DNA from: an uncultured Johnsonella sp.
GTDB taxonomy: Bacteria; Bacillota; Clostridia; Lachnospirales; Lachnospiraceae
Direction: 5' to 3'
Assembly (NCBI GenBank): GCA_900766185.1
Contig: CAAFUL010000119.1
Location: forward strand, 1 to 25,821
DNA: 25,821 bases
The notes below the pieces were generated by a model that was given only the letters and a program-made list of their open reading frames with translations, was not told where the DNA came from and did not search any database. A program made the position numbers and the translations under genes. Below, piece after piece: positions 17,098 through 25,437 of the stretch (its first letter is position 1; each line of letters begins with the position of its first letter).

Positions 17098-18662
17098 ATA
17101 GGAAACACCTCAGGTTCATCATTTGGACCGTCTTCCATGCGAAGCACCTTAATTATAGCCTTCTTATTATCATCTATACATAGGGTAAAATCCATGCCGT
17201 ATTCTATATATCCTATAATCGCTTCCTTATCAGCCTTCTTTACCCATATTATATCCATCTCTTCACCCCAACCGATCTTATCCAAGCTCTTGACCTGCAC
17301 ATATATAGGCTCATCATATATGCTAAGTTTATAGGAAGTATCACGCTCAAGTTCAGTATCACCTATTTCTGTAATGCTTAGCTCTTCCTCTACATCTGTC
17401 GCAATCTCATTTAACCTTTTGATCCTGTCTATGTATTTGGGAGCGTATGTAATCTCAAATCCCTTTATAGTTTTATCCTCACCTGTACCTGCATCAACAC
17501 TGATTCCAAAGTCCAAATATAAGGGATCCCAAAAACCGTATATTCCATGTACTCCATATCCGTAGGCATAGTCTCCCCTTTTTCTACCTGAAAAAAGTTC
17601 AAAATCGACATCAGAAATACCCTCTCCAAATCCTGTCTTTAGACTTACAACATACCACATAGGCCCAGTTGTTCTTTGACAATTCCAAACAATACAGTAT
17701 AGCTCCTTGCCTTCCTTCTTAAGGGTAATTTCCTCTCTTTCCTCATCCTCTTTAAGTTTTCCGTCATATTCCCAGCCCTTTGATGTAAGCTCATTAAGCG
17801 GAAAAGGCATTTGATATAAATAGCCGTCCAGTCTGAAAATATAATCATCTATAGTATCTCCCATGCTAAGTGGCGGACTGTAATCACCCCAATTATTTCC
17901 AAAGCAAGGCTCCTCTTTTGCAAAAGCTTCATCTTCCGGTTCTATGGGAACAGCCATCATATAGTCTGCACTGTATCCGGCGAATGTACTTTGCTCATTT
18001 TTATGAAGCCTTAGCTCTACCCTCTCTATATACCCACCCAGAGCTTGTATATAGGTTTTGTATCTTACTGTAAGTTTCCCGTCCTCCTCAACTATAAATG
18101 TCCAATCTCTAAATTCTATAAAGTAATCACTTCCGTCCCTCGCATACATTGGTAGGGCAAATACATCCTCAGATTCCATACCATAAATAGATTGTTCGGT
18201 CATATATTTCCATACATCTGTCTTTACAGACGCTCCTGCCATTTTAAGTATAAGCTCTGCATTCTCAGAACTTATAAATTTTTTATCATCTTCAAAAACA
18301 ACATACTTACCCAAAACACTTTTAAATATATGCTCGTATTCCCTTTCATTTAAAGCATAAAGAAAGTTTGCCTGCTTCTCTTTAGTATCCAGCACACCTC
18401 CTTTTCCTATGGTATTGGAAGTATCCCGAGATACATGCAAAGTCTGTACCAGCCATTTAAGCTCCTCAATATCTGATTCCGACAGCTCATCCGCCTTGCT
18501 TCCCTGTTCTTCGTGTCGGCTCTTTTCAGATACAGTGCTTTGTTTCGCTGCCCTTTCTTTGTCTGTCACAGCACCGGAAAACAGCATATAACTTTTATAT
18601 AGACCAAATATAACTAAAACAGCTATACAACAAAGAAGTATCTTTACTATTTTTTTCTTCAT
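17091..18662 (-). CDS. Membrane-anchored protein of unknown function
   Basis: I do not recognise this 523-residue family. It has an N-terminal membrane helix (about residues 5-24), a charged linker (KERAAKQSTVSEKSRHEEQGSK), a helical segment (LSESDIEELKWLVQTL, ALNEREYEHIFKSVL) shared with the broken lipoprotein gene at 15889-16687, and a large, mostly beta extracytoplasmic region with many aromatic and acidic residues. AAGGAGAG lies 6-7 bases before ATG. The last codons and the stop (P-I-H-stop) come from the end of the inverted-repeat element at 16960-17097. The native C terminus has therefore probably been changed or cut short. It is in the same orientation as the surrounding LRR genes. Confidence 0.75.
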   Translation of the reverse strand: MKKKIVKILLCCIAVLVIFGLYKSYMLFSGAVTDKERAAKQSTVSEKSRHEEQGSKADELSESDIEELKWLVQTLHVSRDTSNTIGKGGVLDTKEKQANFLYALNEREYEHIFKSVLGKYVVFEDDKKFISSENAELILKMAGASVKTDVWKYMTEQSIYGMESEDVFALPMYARDGSDYFIEFRDWTFIVEEDGKLTVRYKTYIQALGGYIERVELRLHKNEQSTFAGYSADYMMAVPIEPEDEAFAKEEPCFGNNWGDYSPPLSMGDTIDDYIFRLDGYLYQMPFPLNELTSKGWEYDGKLKEDEEREEITLKKEGKELYCIVWNCQRTTGPMWYVVSLKTGFGEGISDVDFELFSGRKRGDYAYGYGVHGIYGFWDPLYLDFGISVDAGTGEDKTIKGFEITYAPKYIDRIKRLNEIATDVEEELSITEIGDTELERDTSYKLSIYDEPIYVQVKSLDKIGWGEEMDIIWVKKADKEAIIGYIEYGMDFTLCIDDNKKAIIKVLRMEDGPNDEPEVFPIH

Positions 18663-18761
18663 TCCACTCTCCTTAATTACATGTGATATGTTTTATTCAG
18701 CCAATGGGTGTGAGTTTGAGTTTTTTGATATTATTATGAAAGCTATAATACTTAAAGCCTG

Positions 18762-18808
18762 TACTGTTATAGTTTAGTTTAAGACACACGAACCGACCTA
18801 TAACAGTA
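18762..18808. terminator. 11-bp inverted repeat at the 3' end of the gene at 18798
   Basis: TACTGTTATAG (18762-18772) and CTATAACAGTA (18798-18808) are perfect inverted repeats with a 25-base loop. The TAG stop of the minus-strand gene lies inside the arm. There is no T run after it, so a terminator role is a guess; it may instead stabilise the 3' end of the transcript. Confidence 0.4.
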
Positions 18809-19256
18809 TTATCGTCTTTCCTTCTGATAATAAATATTCCAGCCTTTCTTTACATACATTTTGCTGACTTCTACTCTCCAGAAAGATTACAATCGCAGGT
18901 AAAAGCATAAGTATAAGGCTAAGTACCGTTACCCAATCTAAAGAAATGCTAAAACCCTTCATTACATCCAAGTATAATTTACATACGCAAACGGAAATGT
19001 AGAGTATAAACAGCACTATACATATAACCTCAGGAAATACTGTGTACTCTATCTTGCAGCCATTATCTTGCTCTTCTATGCTACCTTGCACATAACACAA
19101 GCCTATATGCTTAAATCCGCTTTTTTTCCCATTTATCATCATTTGAAATTTTTTACCTTTTAATGATTTTATAAAAGATAATTTATCAAACATTTGCCAT
19201 ATTTCTGCTGTCGTTCTATTTGTTATATATGAACCCTTTGTTGTGAAGTTTATCAT
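18798..19256 (-). CDS. Hypothetical protein with two membrane helices
   Basis: I do not recognise this family. The 152-residue product has a soluble N-terminal domain of about 78 residues (strand-rich, with FTTKGSYITNRTTAEIWQMF and CKIEYTVFPE). Two membrane helices follow (about 78-95 and 107-124), joined by a short loop, and a short charged C terminus (ESRSQQNVCKERLEYLL). GGAG lies 11 bases before ATG. It follows the gene at 19330 by 73 bases on the same strand, so the two may be co-transcribed. A PH-like domain coupled to two helices is conceivable from the layout but is not established. Confidence 0.65.
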   Translation of the reverse strand: MINFTTKGSYITNRTTAEIWQMFDKLSFIKSLKGKKFQMMINGKKSGFKHIGLCYVQGSIEEQDNGCKIEYTVFPEVICIVLFILYISVCVCKLYLDVMKGFSISLDWVTVLSLILMLLPAIVIFLESRSQQNVCKERLEYLLSEGKTIILL

Positions 19257-19329
19257 AAGTATTTAATCTCCATAAGTTTTTATTATTATACTTGGATTTT
19301 TTGTATTAATAACTGCTTTTTTCATCTCT

Positions 19330-19812
19330 CTAATATTCATAATTTCGATATGAGCTAAAGAACAATTCTCCAATACTTATTCTTCCGCTCTTATGTATAA
19401 TATGTTCTGTTCCATCACCCATATCAAATGTTATCCTACCATTGAAACCCGACCCATCCAATCCTATTATCGCCAAAGCATATAAATAATATTCCCCATC
19501 TTTTGTTAATTTACGCATATAAGTTAACAGTTTGTCCAAATTCTTTATTTCCTGAAATTCCTCCATTCCCTCTCCCATACTAAGCTTAAACCTTCTAATC
19601 CCATACATATCTATTAGATAATTGTATGCAACATCTTTGATATAATTCCTGTGATAGCTTTCTAAGATACTTTCATCTTCTTTGTTCTTAAAATAGGCAA
19701 AGTTTTCCCCATTAAAACCTTCAACATCTTCACCTGTTTCTATGCCGGTATCCATAAAGGCTATAATTTCTTTTACAAGCTTTATGGCTTCTTCGTCCGA
19801 AATAGTTTCCAC
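19330..19812 (-). CDS. Hypothetical acidic soluble protein, start codon uncertain
   Basis: I do not recognise this family. The product of about 160 residues is acidic and soluble. It has a helical N-terminal half (DEEAIKLVKEIIAFMD, SILESYHRNYIKDVAYNYLI) and a beta-rich C terminus (YYLYALAIIGLDG, GRITFDMGDGTEHII). The only standard in-frame start is GTG at 19812, which has no ribosome binding site. A good AGGAAG (19844-19839) sits 8 bases before an in-frame ATT at 19830-19828. Reading from there adds F/I-D-Y-N-A-G to the front. Either ATT is used or an original ATG was lost. The frame is the same as that of the LRR gene just upstream, separated by its TAA at 19861. Confidence 0.6.
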   Translation of the reverse strand: METISDEEAIKLVKEIIAFMDTGIETGEDVEGFNGENFAYFKNKEDESILESYHRNYIKDVAYNYLIDMYGIRRFKLSMGEGMEEFQEIKNLDKLLTYMRKLTKDGEYYLYALAIIGLDGSGFNGRITFDMGDGTEHIIHKSGRISIGELFFSSYRNYEY

Positions 19813-19860
19813 GCCGGCATTGTAATCAATAAACTTTTCTTCCTTTTGATTTTTGATATT

Positions 19861-21685
19861 TTATTCAATATATCTCACTTTCACATTCTCGTAAAAATCA
19901 ATCTTATCCGCTATTTCTTTACTTACAGTAACTTCCTTTAACTTTCCTGAACCTAAAAAGATACTCATACCTACATCCATTACCGACTTCGGTATATAGA
20001 CTTTAGTTAAGTTCTTACAGTCTGTAAAGCACAATGTATCTATATACAATAACCCTTCAGGTAATTCTATATTTTTTAAGTTATAGCAATGACCGAAGGC
20101 TGACTCTCCGATTATTCTCAGTTCTTTTGAAAAAATCACTTTTCTTATATCGGATTTAGAAAATGCTTTATTTGCTATACTGACAGTTCCGTCTTTTACT
20201 ACAATCTCTTCTCTTTTTTTATCTACAAGCTCTATAAGATGATTTCCTATATATTTACAACCATACTCATCCTCTTTGATATTATTATAAAATTTAGTAT
20301 TATAAAAAGATTTACCAATATATAATAAATCCCCTTCAAACTCTACAGCTTCCAAGTTTGTGCAAAGATCGAAAGCTCCGTCATATATTTCTTTCACCTT
20401 CTTTGGAATAATTATATTTTTAAGTAGAATGCAGCCTCTGAATGCATCTTCACCGATATATCCAAGTTCTTTCGGTAATTCTATTTTCTCCAACTTCTCA
20501 CAATTTTTAAAAGTACTACCATATATATAAGTAATAGACTTAGGTATTGAAATCTCAGATAAACTTTTACAATCAGTAAATGCTCCCGCTCCTATATATT
20601 CTATGCTTTCCGGTATAACTATGTATTCAAGATTGACACAATTTGAAAAAGTGTACGCTTCTATATTTTTTAATCCTTCCGGTAATACTATGCTCTTTAT
20701 TTTTTTTGAATCCTCAAATGCATTTCCTGCAATTACATTGATATCTGAGGAAATTACTAAATCTTCCTTACTATCAGTTGATTTTAACAAAATATTTTTG
20801 TAGCATTTTAAGCCATTCACATCTACCTGTATATTTTTAAGCCACTTGGTTTCAGTGAAACACCTTATACCAATCTCCTTAATGCTGCTCGGCAACTCAA
20901 GTTCTTTAAGATTATTACAATTATAAAAAGCATAATCATCGATTTTTTCGATATTATCTCCTAAATATACAGATAAAAGATTTGTACATTCATAAAATGT
21001 TGCAGCTTCTAAAACTTTCAAATTATCAGATAAAACTACCTTTTTCAAACCTATACAGCTTGCAAATATAGAATCTCCAATCTCTGTTACAGAAGAAGGA
21101 AGTTCTACAGTTTCAAGACTATTGCAGCCTAAAAATGCTGCTGCTCCTATTTTTGTAACAGAATTTGGAATATCTATACTTTTTAATGACTCACATTTAA
21201 AAAAAGTATGTTCTTTTATTTCTCGAACGGTATGCGGCAATGATATTTCTTTTAAATTACTGCAATCTCTAAATGCACTTTCCCCAAGATATTCTACAGT
21301 TTCCGGAATATTCACTGCTTCCAGACTTATACATCCGCTAAAAGCGCCATCACCTACTTTCTCTAGAGATTTCGGCAGATTTATTTCTTTTAGATTCGTA
21401 CAGTTTGCAAAGGCTTCTTTATGTATCATTTTTTACACTTTCGGGGATATAGACCTTCTCTATAAACTTACAGCTATAAAAGGCATTGTCCATAATTTCT
21501 GTTGTGCCTTCAGGTATACTTATGAACACTCCTTTTTTTGACTTATCCAACAAGCCTGCTTTATATCCACTAACTTTGTTATCTCTTAAAACTATATGCC
21601 CTTTAAGATTTAAAAGTATATATGATATCAAAATAATTATTATACTGACTATAATTATCCAACGAATTTTATACCTTTGCTTCAT
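19861..21685 (-). pseudogene. BspA-type LRR protein (paralog C), split by a one-base frameshift
   Basis: The 5' part (ATG 21685 after GAGGGA) encodes a membrane helix (about residues 8-26), the family lead-in HIVLRDNKVSGYKAG and the first LRR, ending VYIPESVK before a premature stop at 21419. A second frame picks up at once with MIHKEAFANC and runs 522 residues of LRR_5 repeats with two islands (WLKNIQVDVNGLKCYKNILL and FYNNIKEDEYGCKYIGNHL). The break sits in a run of six A (minus strand, near 21429); with five A the sequence reads ESVKMIHKEAFANC with normal repeat spacing. The full protein would be about 607 residues. It could be a true pseudogene, a slippage-controlled gene or a sequencing error; every repeat on both sides is otherwise intact. 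Confidence 0.8.
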
Positions 21686-21779
21686 ATTCTTATCCCTCAA
21701 CTATTATTTCGTTACAGTTCAGATAGGTCATTCATCTTAGTCAAAAAAAACAAAAAATATTTAACTTTTATCTATAAAT

Positions 21780-22855
21780 TTAGTAAAATATTATTTTAGG
21801 GTTTATTTCATGTATGCTAACTGTTTCAAATTCATACTTTCCTTCCATATTTTTAGGTACCTTTATAATTTTTAATTCTACACAACCCGATAATGCATAA
21901 TTACTGATATACTCCACACTTTCAGGAAAATTCATTTCTTCAATTTTCTTACATCTGCAAAAAGCCATATAATTTATTTTTTTTAACTTTACAGGCAAGA
22001 CCGGACTTTCTAAACTGACACAATCTTCAAAGGCTTCAGTATCAATTACTGTGAGATTGCAATCTTATTCAAATATAATTTGTTTTAAATTTTCACAGTT
22101 GGCAAAAGATGAGTATCCTATATACTCCAAGCTTTTTGGAAACTCTACTTTTTCAAGTTCTTCTGAACTTATAAATACCCCAACTGCTATAACCTTTGTT
22201 CCTTCCTTTACTTTTATAAATTTTTCACTTCCAAAATACTCTAAAAGTATACTTTGAAAATACCTGCACTTATACTCATCCGACTTTATATCCATAATCC
22301 AACTTGTATTTTTAAAAGCAGAACCACCTACCGTATCAAGAGTATCATGCATCTTAACTTCTTTTAATTCTTTACAACCTTTTCCAACTCTGTGCAATTA
22401 CTAAAGGCAAAACTACCCAATGTTTCTAATTCCTCCGGTATTTGTACACTTTTTAGACTTTTACACATGTGAAAAGCACCTGCCCCTATATTCTTAACTG
22501 AATTAGGTATATCTATTGTCTTTAAACTTTTACATCTACTAAATGCAAAGTTCCCAATACTTTCCACTGTATCGGATAACTCTATACTTTCTAAGCTATA
22601 ACAGCCATCAAATGCATCTTCTCCTATAACCCTGACTCCTGAAGGAACCAAAATATGTTTTATATTCTCTTTCCTCTCAATCGTCCCACTTTTTAATCCA
22701 ATTAACACATCATCTTCTATAATCAATTCGCAGTTTGCATTAACACACATATATATAATAACAATTAAAACAGTCACTATATAAATTAAGCACTGCCATT
22801 TGTCATCCTTGTGGTTCTTAACAATATTAAGATAAGTATTATACAGTCTCTTCAT
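21780..22855 (-). pseudogene. Remnant of a BspA-type LRR gene (paralog D), close copy of paralog B
   Basis: The 5' part from ATG 22855 (MKRLYNTYLN, membrane helix, CELIIEDDVLIGLKSG) matches paralog B nearly residue for residue through CTELEKV. It then jumps near 22380 to the equivalent of B's CEELDEVKL, with loss of about 680 bases and a frame change. The later part carries the WIMDIKSDEYKCRYFQSIL island. It is then interrupted at 22063-22065 by TAA where B has GAA, and continues in the same frame to the shared end IIFY. It thus has one out-of-frame deletion and one nonsense change. It is unlikely to give a working protein. Confidence 0.88.
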
Positions 22856-22898
22856 AATTAATATAAACTCCTATAATCTATTTTTACTTAACATTATA

Positions 22899-23073
22899 CT
22901 ATCTATCGTATTTAAATGTTCCTTTATCTCTATTCTTCAATCCGGCAGAGAATACTACAGGCGGCTCGTTTGAAAGTTTATCTATCATCTGTCTACTTGC
23001 TTGACTTTCATATATACAAAGTATGGCTAAAATAACTATACAAAAAAATTGTACTTATTACTTTTTTCTTCAT
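22899..23073 (-). pseudogene. Small anchored-peptide gene broken in a T run
   Basis: ATG 23073 follows AAGGATAGTGAA and begins MKKKVISTIF, then goes out of frame at a run of seven T (minus strand; 23048-23042). Dropping one T gives a continuous 57-residue reading: MKKKVISTIF, a membrane helix CIVILAILCIY, then ESQASRQMIDKLSNEPP and a basic end at the TAG 22901-22899. The N terminus resembles that of the 523-residue protein at 17091 (MKKKIVKILLCCIAVLVIF). It is too short for ordinary gene calling. It may be the stub of a larger lost gene. Confidence 0.55.
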
Positions 23074-23143
23074 TTCACTATCCTTAAATTACTTACAGAA
23101 CAGTTGTGAATTCTACACCCAATATCATTTAGATTACCATACA

Positions 23144-23551
23144 TTATGTTTCATATTTTGTCTTTACTTTTTTATTCTCCAAATATACTTCTCGCATTAT
23201 TGCAATTAAAAGCCTAAGAGATACAAACTCTAAAAAAACAATACCGAAAATATATTTAAATGCCAAAGAAAAATATAATTGCAAGAATTTATACACTATG
23301 AAAGGTACAACACAAACTTCATATATGACTGCAATTATTGAAAATATCATTATCTTTTTAATTATATTTTTATCAATATCTTTCTTTATACCAATGCAAG
23401 ATATTAATATCGGAAGTACCAAGGGCATGTATATACAACTACAATTAAATATTATCTCTTCCAGATAAGATTGCCACACTCCCAATATCAATACTGAAAT
23501 AACTAACAGAATACCCATGATCCAAAAAACAGCCGTCCTCGTTCTTTTCAT
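23144..23551 (-). CDS. Hypothetical four-helix membrane protein
   Basis: I do not recognise this family. The 135-residue, very hydrophobic protein has about four membrane helices (roughly residues 8-25, 37-55, 68-88, 98-120) with short loops, a basic N terminus (MKRTRT) and a basic tail (ENKKVKTKYET). The ATG at 23551 is chosen because AAGGAG lies 9 bases upstream; an in-frame ATG 12 codons earlier has no such site. It follows the gene at 23598 by 46 bases on the same strand and is probably in one transcript with it and the RHS gene. Small polytopic proteins behind RHS toxins are sometimes immunity proteins; that is only a possibility here. Confidence 0.65.
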   Translation of the reverse strand: MKRTRTAVFWIMGILLVISVLILGVWQSYLEEIIFNCSCIYMPLVLPILISCIGIKKDIDKNIIKKIMIFSIIAVIYEVCVVPFIVYKFLQLYFSLAFKYIFGIVFLEFVSLRLLIAIMREVYLENKKVKTKYET

Positions 23552-23597
23552 AAGCACATACTCCTTATGTAGTAACCGTACAATCATAATTTATTAT

Positions 23598-24611
23598 CTA
23601 CCAATCAAAACCATAAAATTTATCCTCATAATCAAAACTTCTAAGATAAATTCTTGTCTTACTTTCAGTGTCTGCGATATAGAAATGATATCTCCGATCC
23701 GCATCCGATATACCGAAGCCCTCTTCTACAACTGTATAGAATATACACTTTTTATCTTCGGATAGTTTCAAGTCTAATATATGCTTCCAGTTTGATCTGT
23801 GGTCTGTAATTCTTTTCTTTTTTCCTGTCTCAGGATCATAGATAAATATACTTTTCTTTTCATAATAGACCATGGTCTTTCCGTCATCCGAAATATCTAA
23901 TATCCCATCTCTATCTTTCATCATATTGCATCTTGTATCTTTTATAATATCACTGCTGTTCTTTGCAATATCAACTTTTAATATAATATCCCTAGTGGTT
24001 CCTTCTTGGTATTTTTCTTCCTCAATATATATATTATCAACTTGTTCATTGGTAAAATATGTGTGCTTTTTGCCATCGTCTTCAAAAATAAGCTTTATAT
24101 CCCATATTCCATTAATTTTATAAAGTAAATACAATTGATCATTATATATGAATGTATATCCAAGCTCATTATATTTAGGCATACGGAAAGTATTTATCAT
24201 TTCGAAGTCTTCAAAGTCCTCAAAGTCTTTAACTACAGCACCCAAGCCTTTAAGTAATGTGCTTATTTCCTGTAGTTTTATTATTTCTGTTAAACTTTTA
24301 TCTTCAAAACCAAATTCATAAATCCCCTTCAATTCTTTATTAAACACAAAACCTACAGCATGCTTTCTCTCCTTGTCATACGAAGGATAGTATAGATCAA
24401 AATCCAAAACTTTATCCATAGTGCCATTACTCGGGTAATATTCAAAGGTCCCATGTTCACCGGTATGAAAATCCATAGAAAATATAATGGGATTTTCTTT
24501 TTCCAAATCTTTATATATTTTTTTCTTAATAAAAGTCATGCGATCAATGTACATAAAAACAGAAATTGCCAATAGAATAATTAATATTATAAATAAAGAT
24601 ATTTTTTTCAT
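23598..24611 (-). CDS. Hypothetical membrane-anchored, propeller-like protein
   Basis: The 337-residue product has a membrane helix at about residues 4-22 and a large extracytoplasmic, beta-rich domain. The second half has repeated propeller-like blades: ILDISDDGKTMVYYEKKSIF followed by IYDPETGKKKRITDH, then LKLSEDKKCIFYTVV followed by YIADTESKTRIYL. These resemble TolB/WD40-type or DPP4-like propellers. A short run of three DFE triplets lies in the middle. ATG 24611 is preferred over 24629 because AAAGGTGG lies 4-5 bases upstream and the earlier start overlaps the RHS gene. It begins only 10 bases after the RHS tip, the usual place for a partner or immunity gene, but nothing in the sequence proves that role. 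Confidence 0.65.
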   Translation of the reverse strand: MKKISLFIILIILLAISVFMYIDRMTFIKKKIYKDLEKENPIIFSMDFHTGEHGTFEYYPSNGTMDKVLDFDLYYPSYDKERKHAVGFVFNKELKGIYEFGFEDKSLTEIIKLQEISTLLKGLGAVVKDFEDFEDFEMINTFRMPKYNELGYTFIYNDQLYLLYKINGIWDIKLIFEDDGKKHTYFTNEQVDNIYIEEEKYQEGTTRDIILKVDIAKNSSDIIKDTRCNMMKDRDGILDISDDGKTMVYYEKKSIFIYDPETGKKKRITDHRSNWKHILDLKLSEDKKCIFYTVVEEGFGISDADRRYHFYIADTESKTRIYLRSFDYEDKFYGFDW

Positions 24612-24621
24612 AATACCACCT

Positions 24622-25404
24622 TTACTCATTTGATAAACATGTATTTCTATTTTTCCAAATATTATATAAATCCCCGTATATCATACCCTCTCTTTTTATC
24701 AAACCTTTATTTATATAATCCACTGTTGTATTATATGTTCCATTTGGAGTTGCATCTCTTATCAAATCTATTCCTCCTGCTTTCAACCATTTTAAACTTT
24801 TTATATCGCAATTATTCAGTAATGCATTATAGTCCCTAATATCATTACCAAATCCATTTACCTCAAGCTTTGTCGACTCAACAGACTTTACTATTGCCTT
24901 TCCCTGCTCATTATCTATAGGAATATATATACCTCTATTATAGAATTCAGGATTAGTTAAACCTGATCTATTATTTACAGTAAATTCATATTTATCTCTT
25001 TTTACATTTAGTTTGCTATCTAAATCGATTCCATATCCACAATTTACATATGCATCATTGTATCCTTTTATAGCAGTTGCAGAACGTTGTCCACCAAAAC
25101 TATACAAATCACCTGTATTATTTTTATGAATCAACATTATAGCTACATGACCACATTTGAAAACTTCATCTTTTGCATTAATATACATTACTCCTACATA
25201 GGGGGATTCTTTTACATCTAAACTATAAGCTCCTGTTGCTTCCTTACCATCCCTATCCACCCACACCATCGGATTTCCATAACAGTATCCGTAAGCATTC
25301 AGTGAAGTAGGGTAACTTATACTTCCCTTTATCCAATCCTCTCCTCCAAACCTTCCCACTCCCGGCACATACTCTCTTGTCTGAGCAAAGTAGGTGCCAG
25401 CCAC
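24622..25404 (-). CDS. RHS protein C-terminal core end plus putative permuted papain-like effector tip
   Basis: The first ~53 residues are the conserved end of an RHS/YD-repeat core: GTYFAQTREYVPGVGRF, EDWIKG, then LNAYGYCYGNPM and the DRDGK boundary. The remaining ~207 residues are a variable tip with C84-G-H86-VAIML, then GDLYSFGG, and much later YNALLNNC (C199) before LKWL. A His in a GH(V/I) strand followed by a Cys in an NC-helix is the order seen in circularly permuted NlpC/P60-type (papain-fold) enzymes, so a cysteine peptidase/amidase or acyltransferase effector is suggested. The first codon given (GTG 25404) has no ribosome binding site; the frame simply continues through an amber codon at 25438 from the upstream RHS part. 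It is probably inactive unless that codon is read through. Confidence 0.75.
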   Translation of the reverse strand: MAGTYFAQTREYVPGVGRFGGEDWIKGSISYPTSLNAYGYCYGNPMVWVDRDGKEATGAYSLDVKESPYVGVMYINAKDEVFKCGHVAIMLIHKNNTGDLYSFGGQRSATAIKGYNDAYVNCGYGIDLDSKLNVKRDKYEFTVNNRSGLTNPEFYNRGIYIPIDNEQGKAIVKSVESTKLEVNGFGNDIRDYNALLNNCDIKSLKWLKAGGIDLIRDATPNGTYNTTVDYINKGLIKREGMIYGDLYNIWKNRNTCLSNE

Positions 25405-25437
25405 CGCATCGTATCGGTATCCCGTATATCCTAAAGG

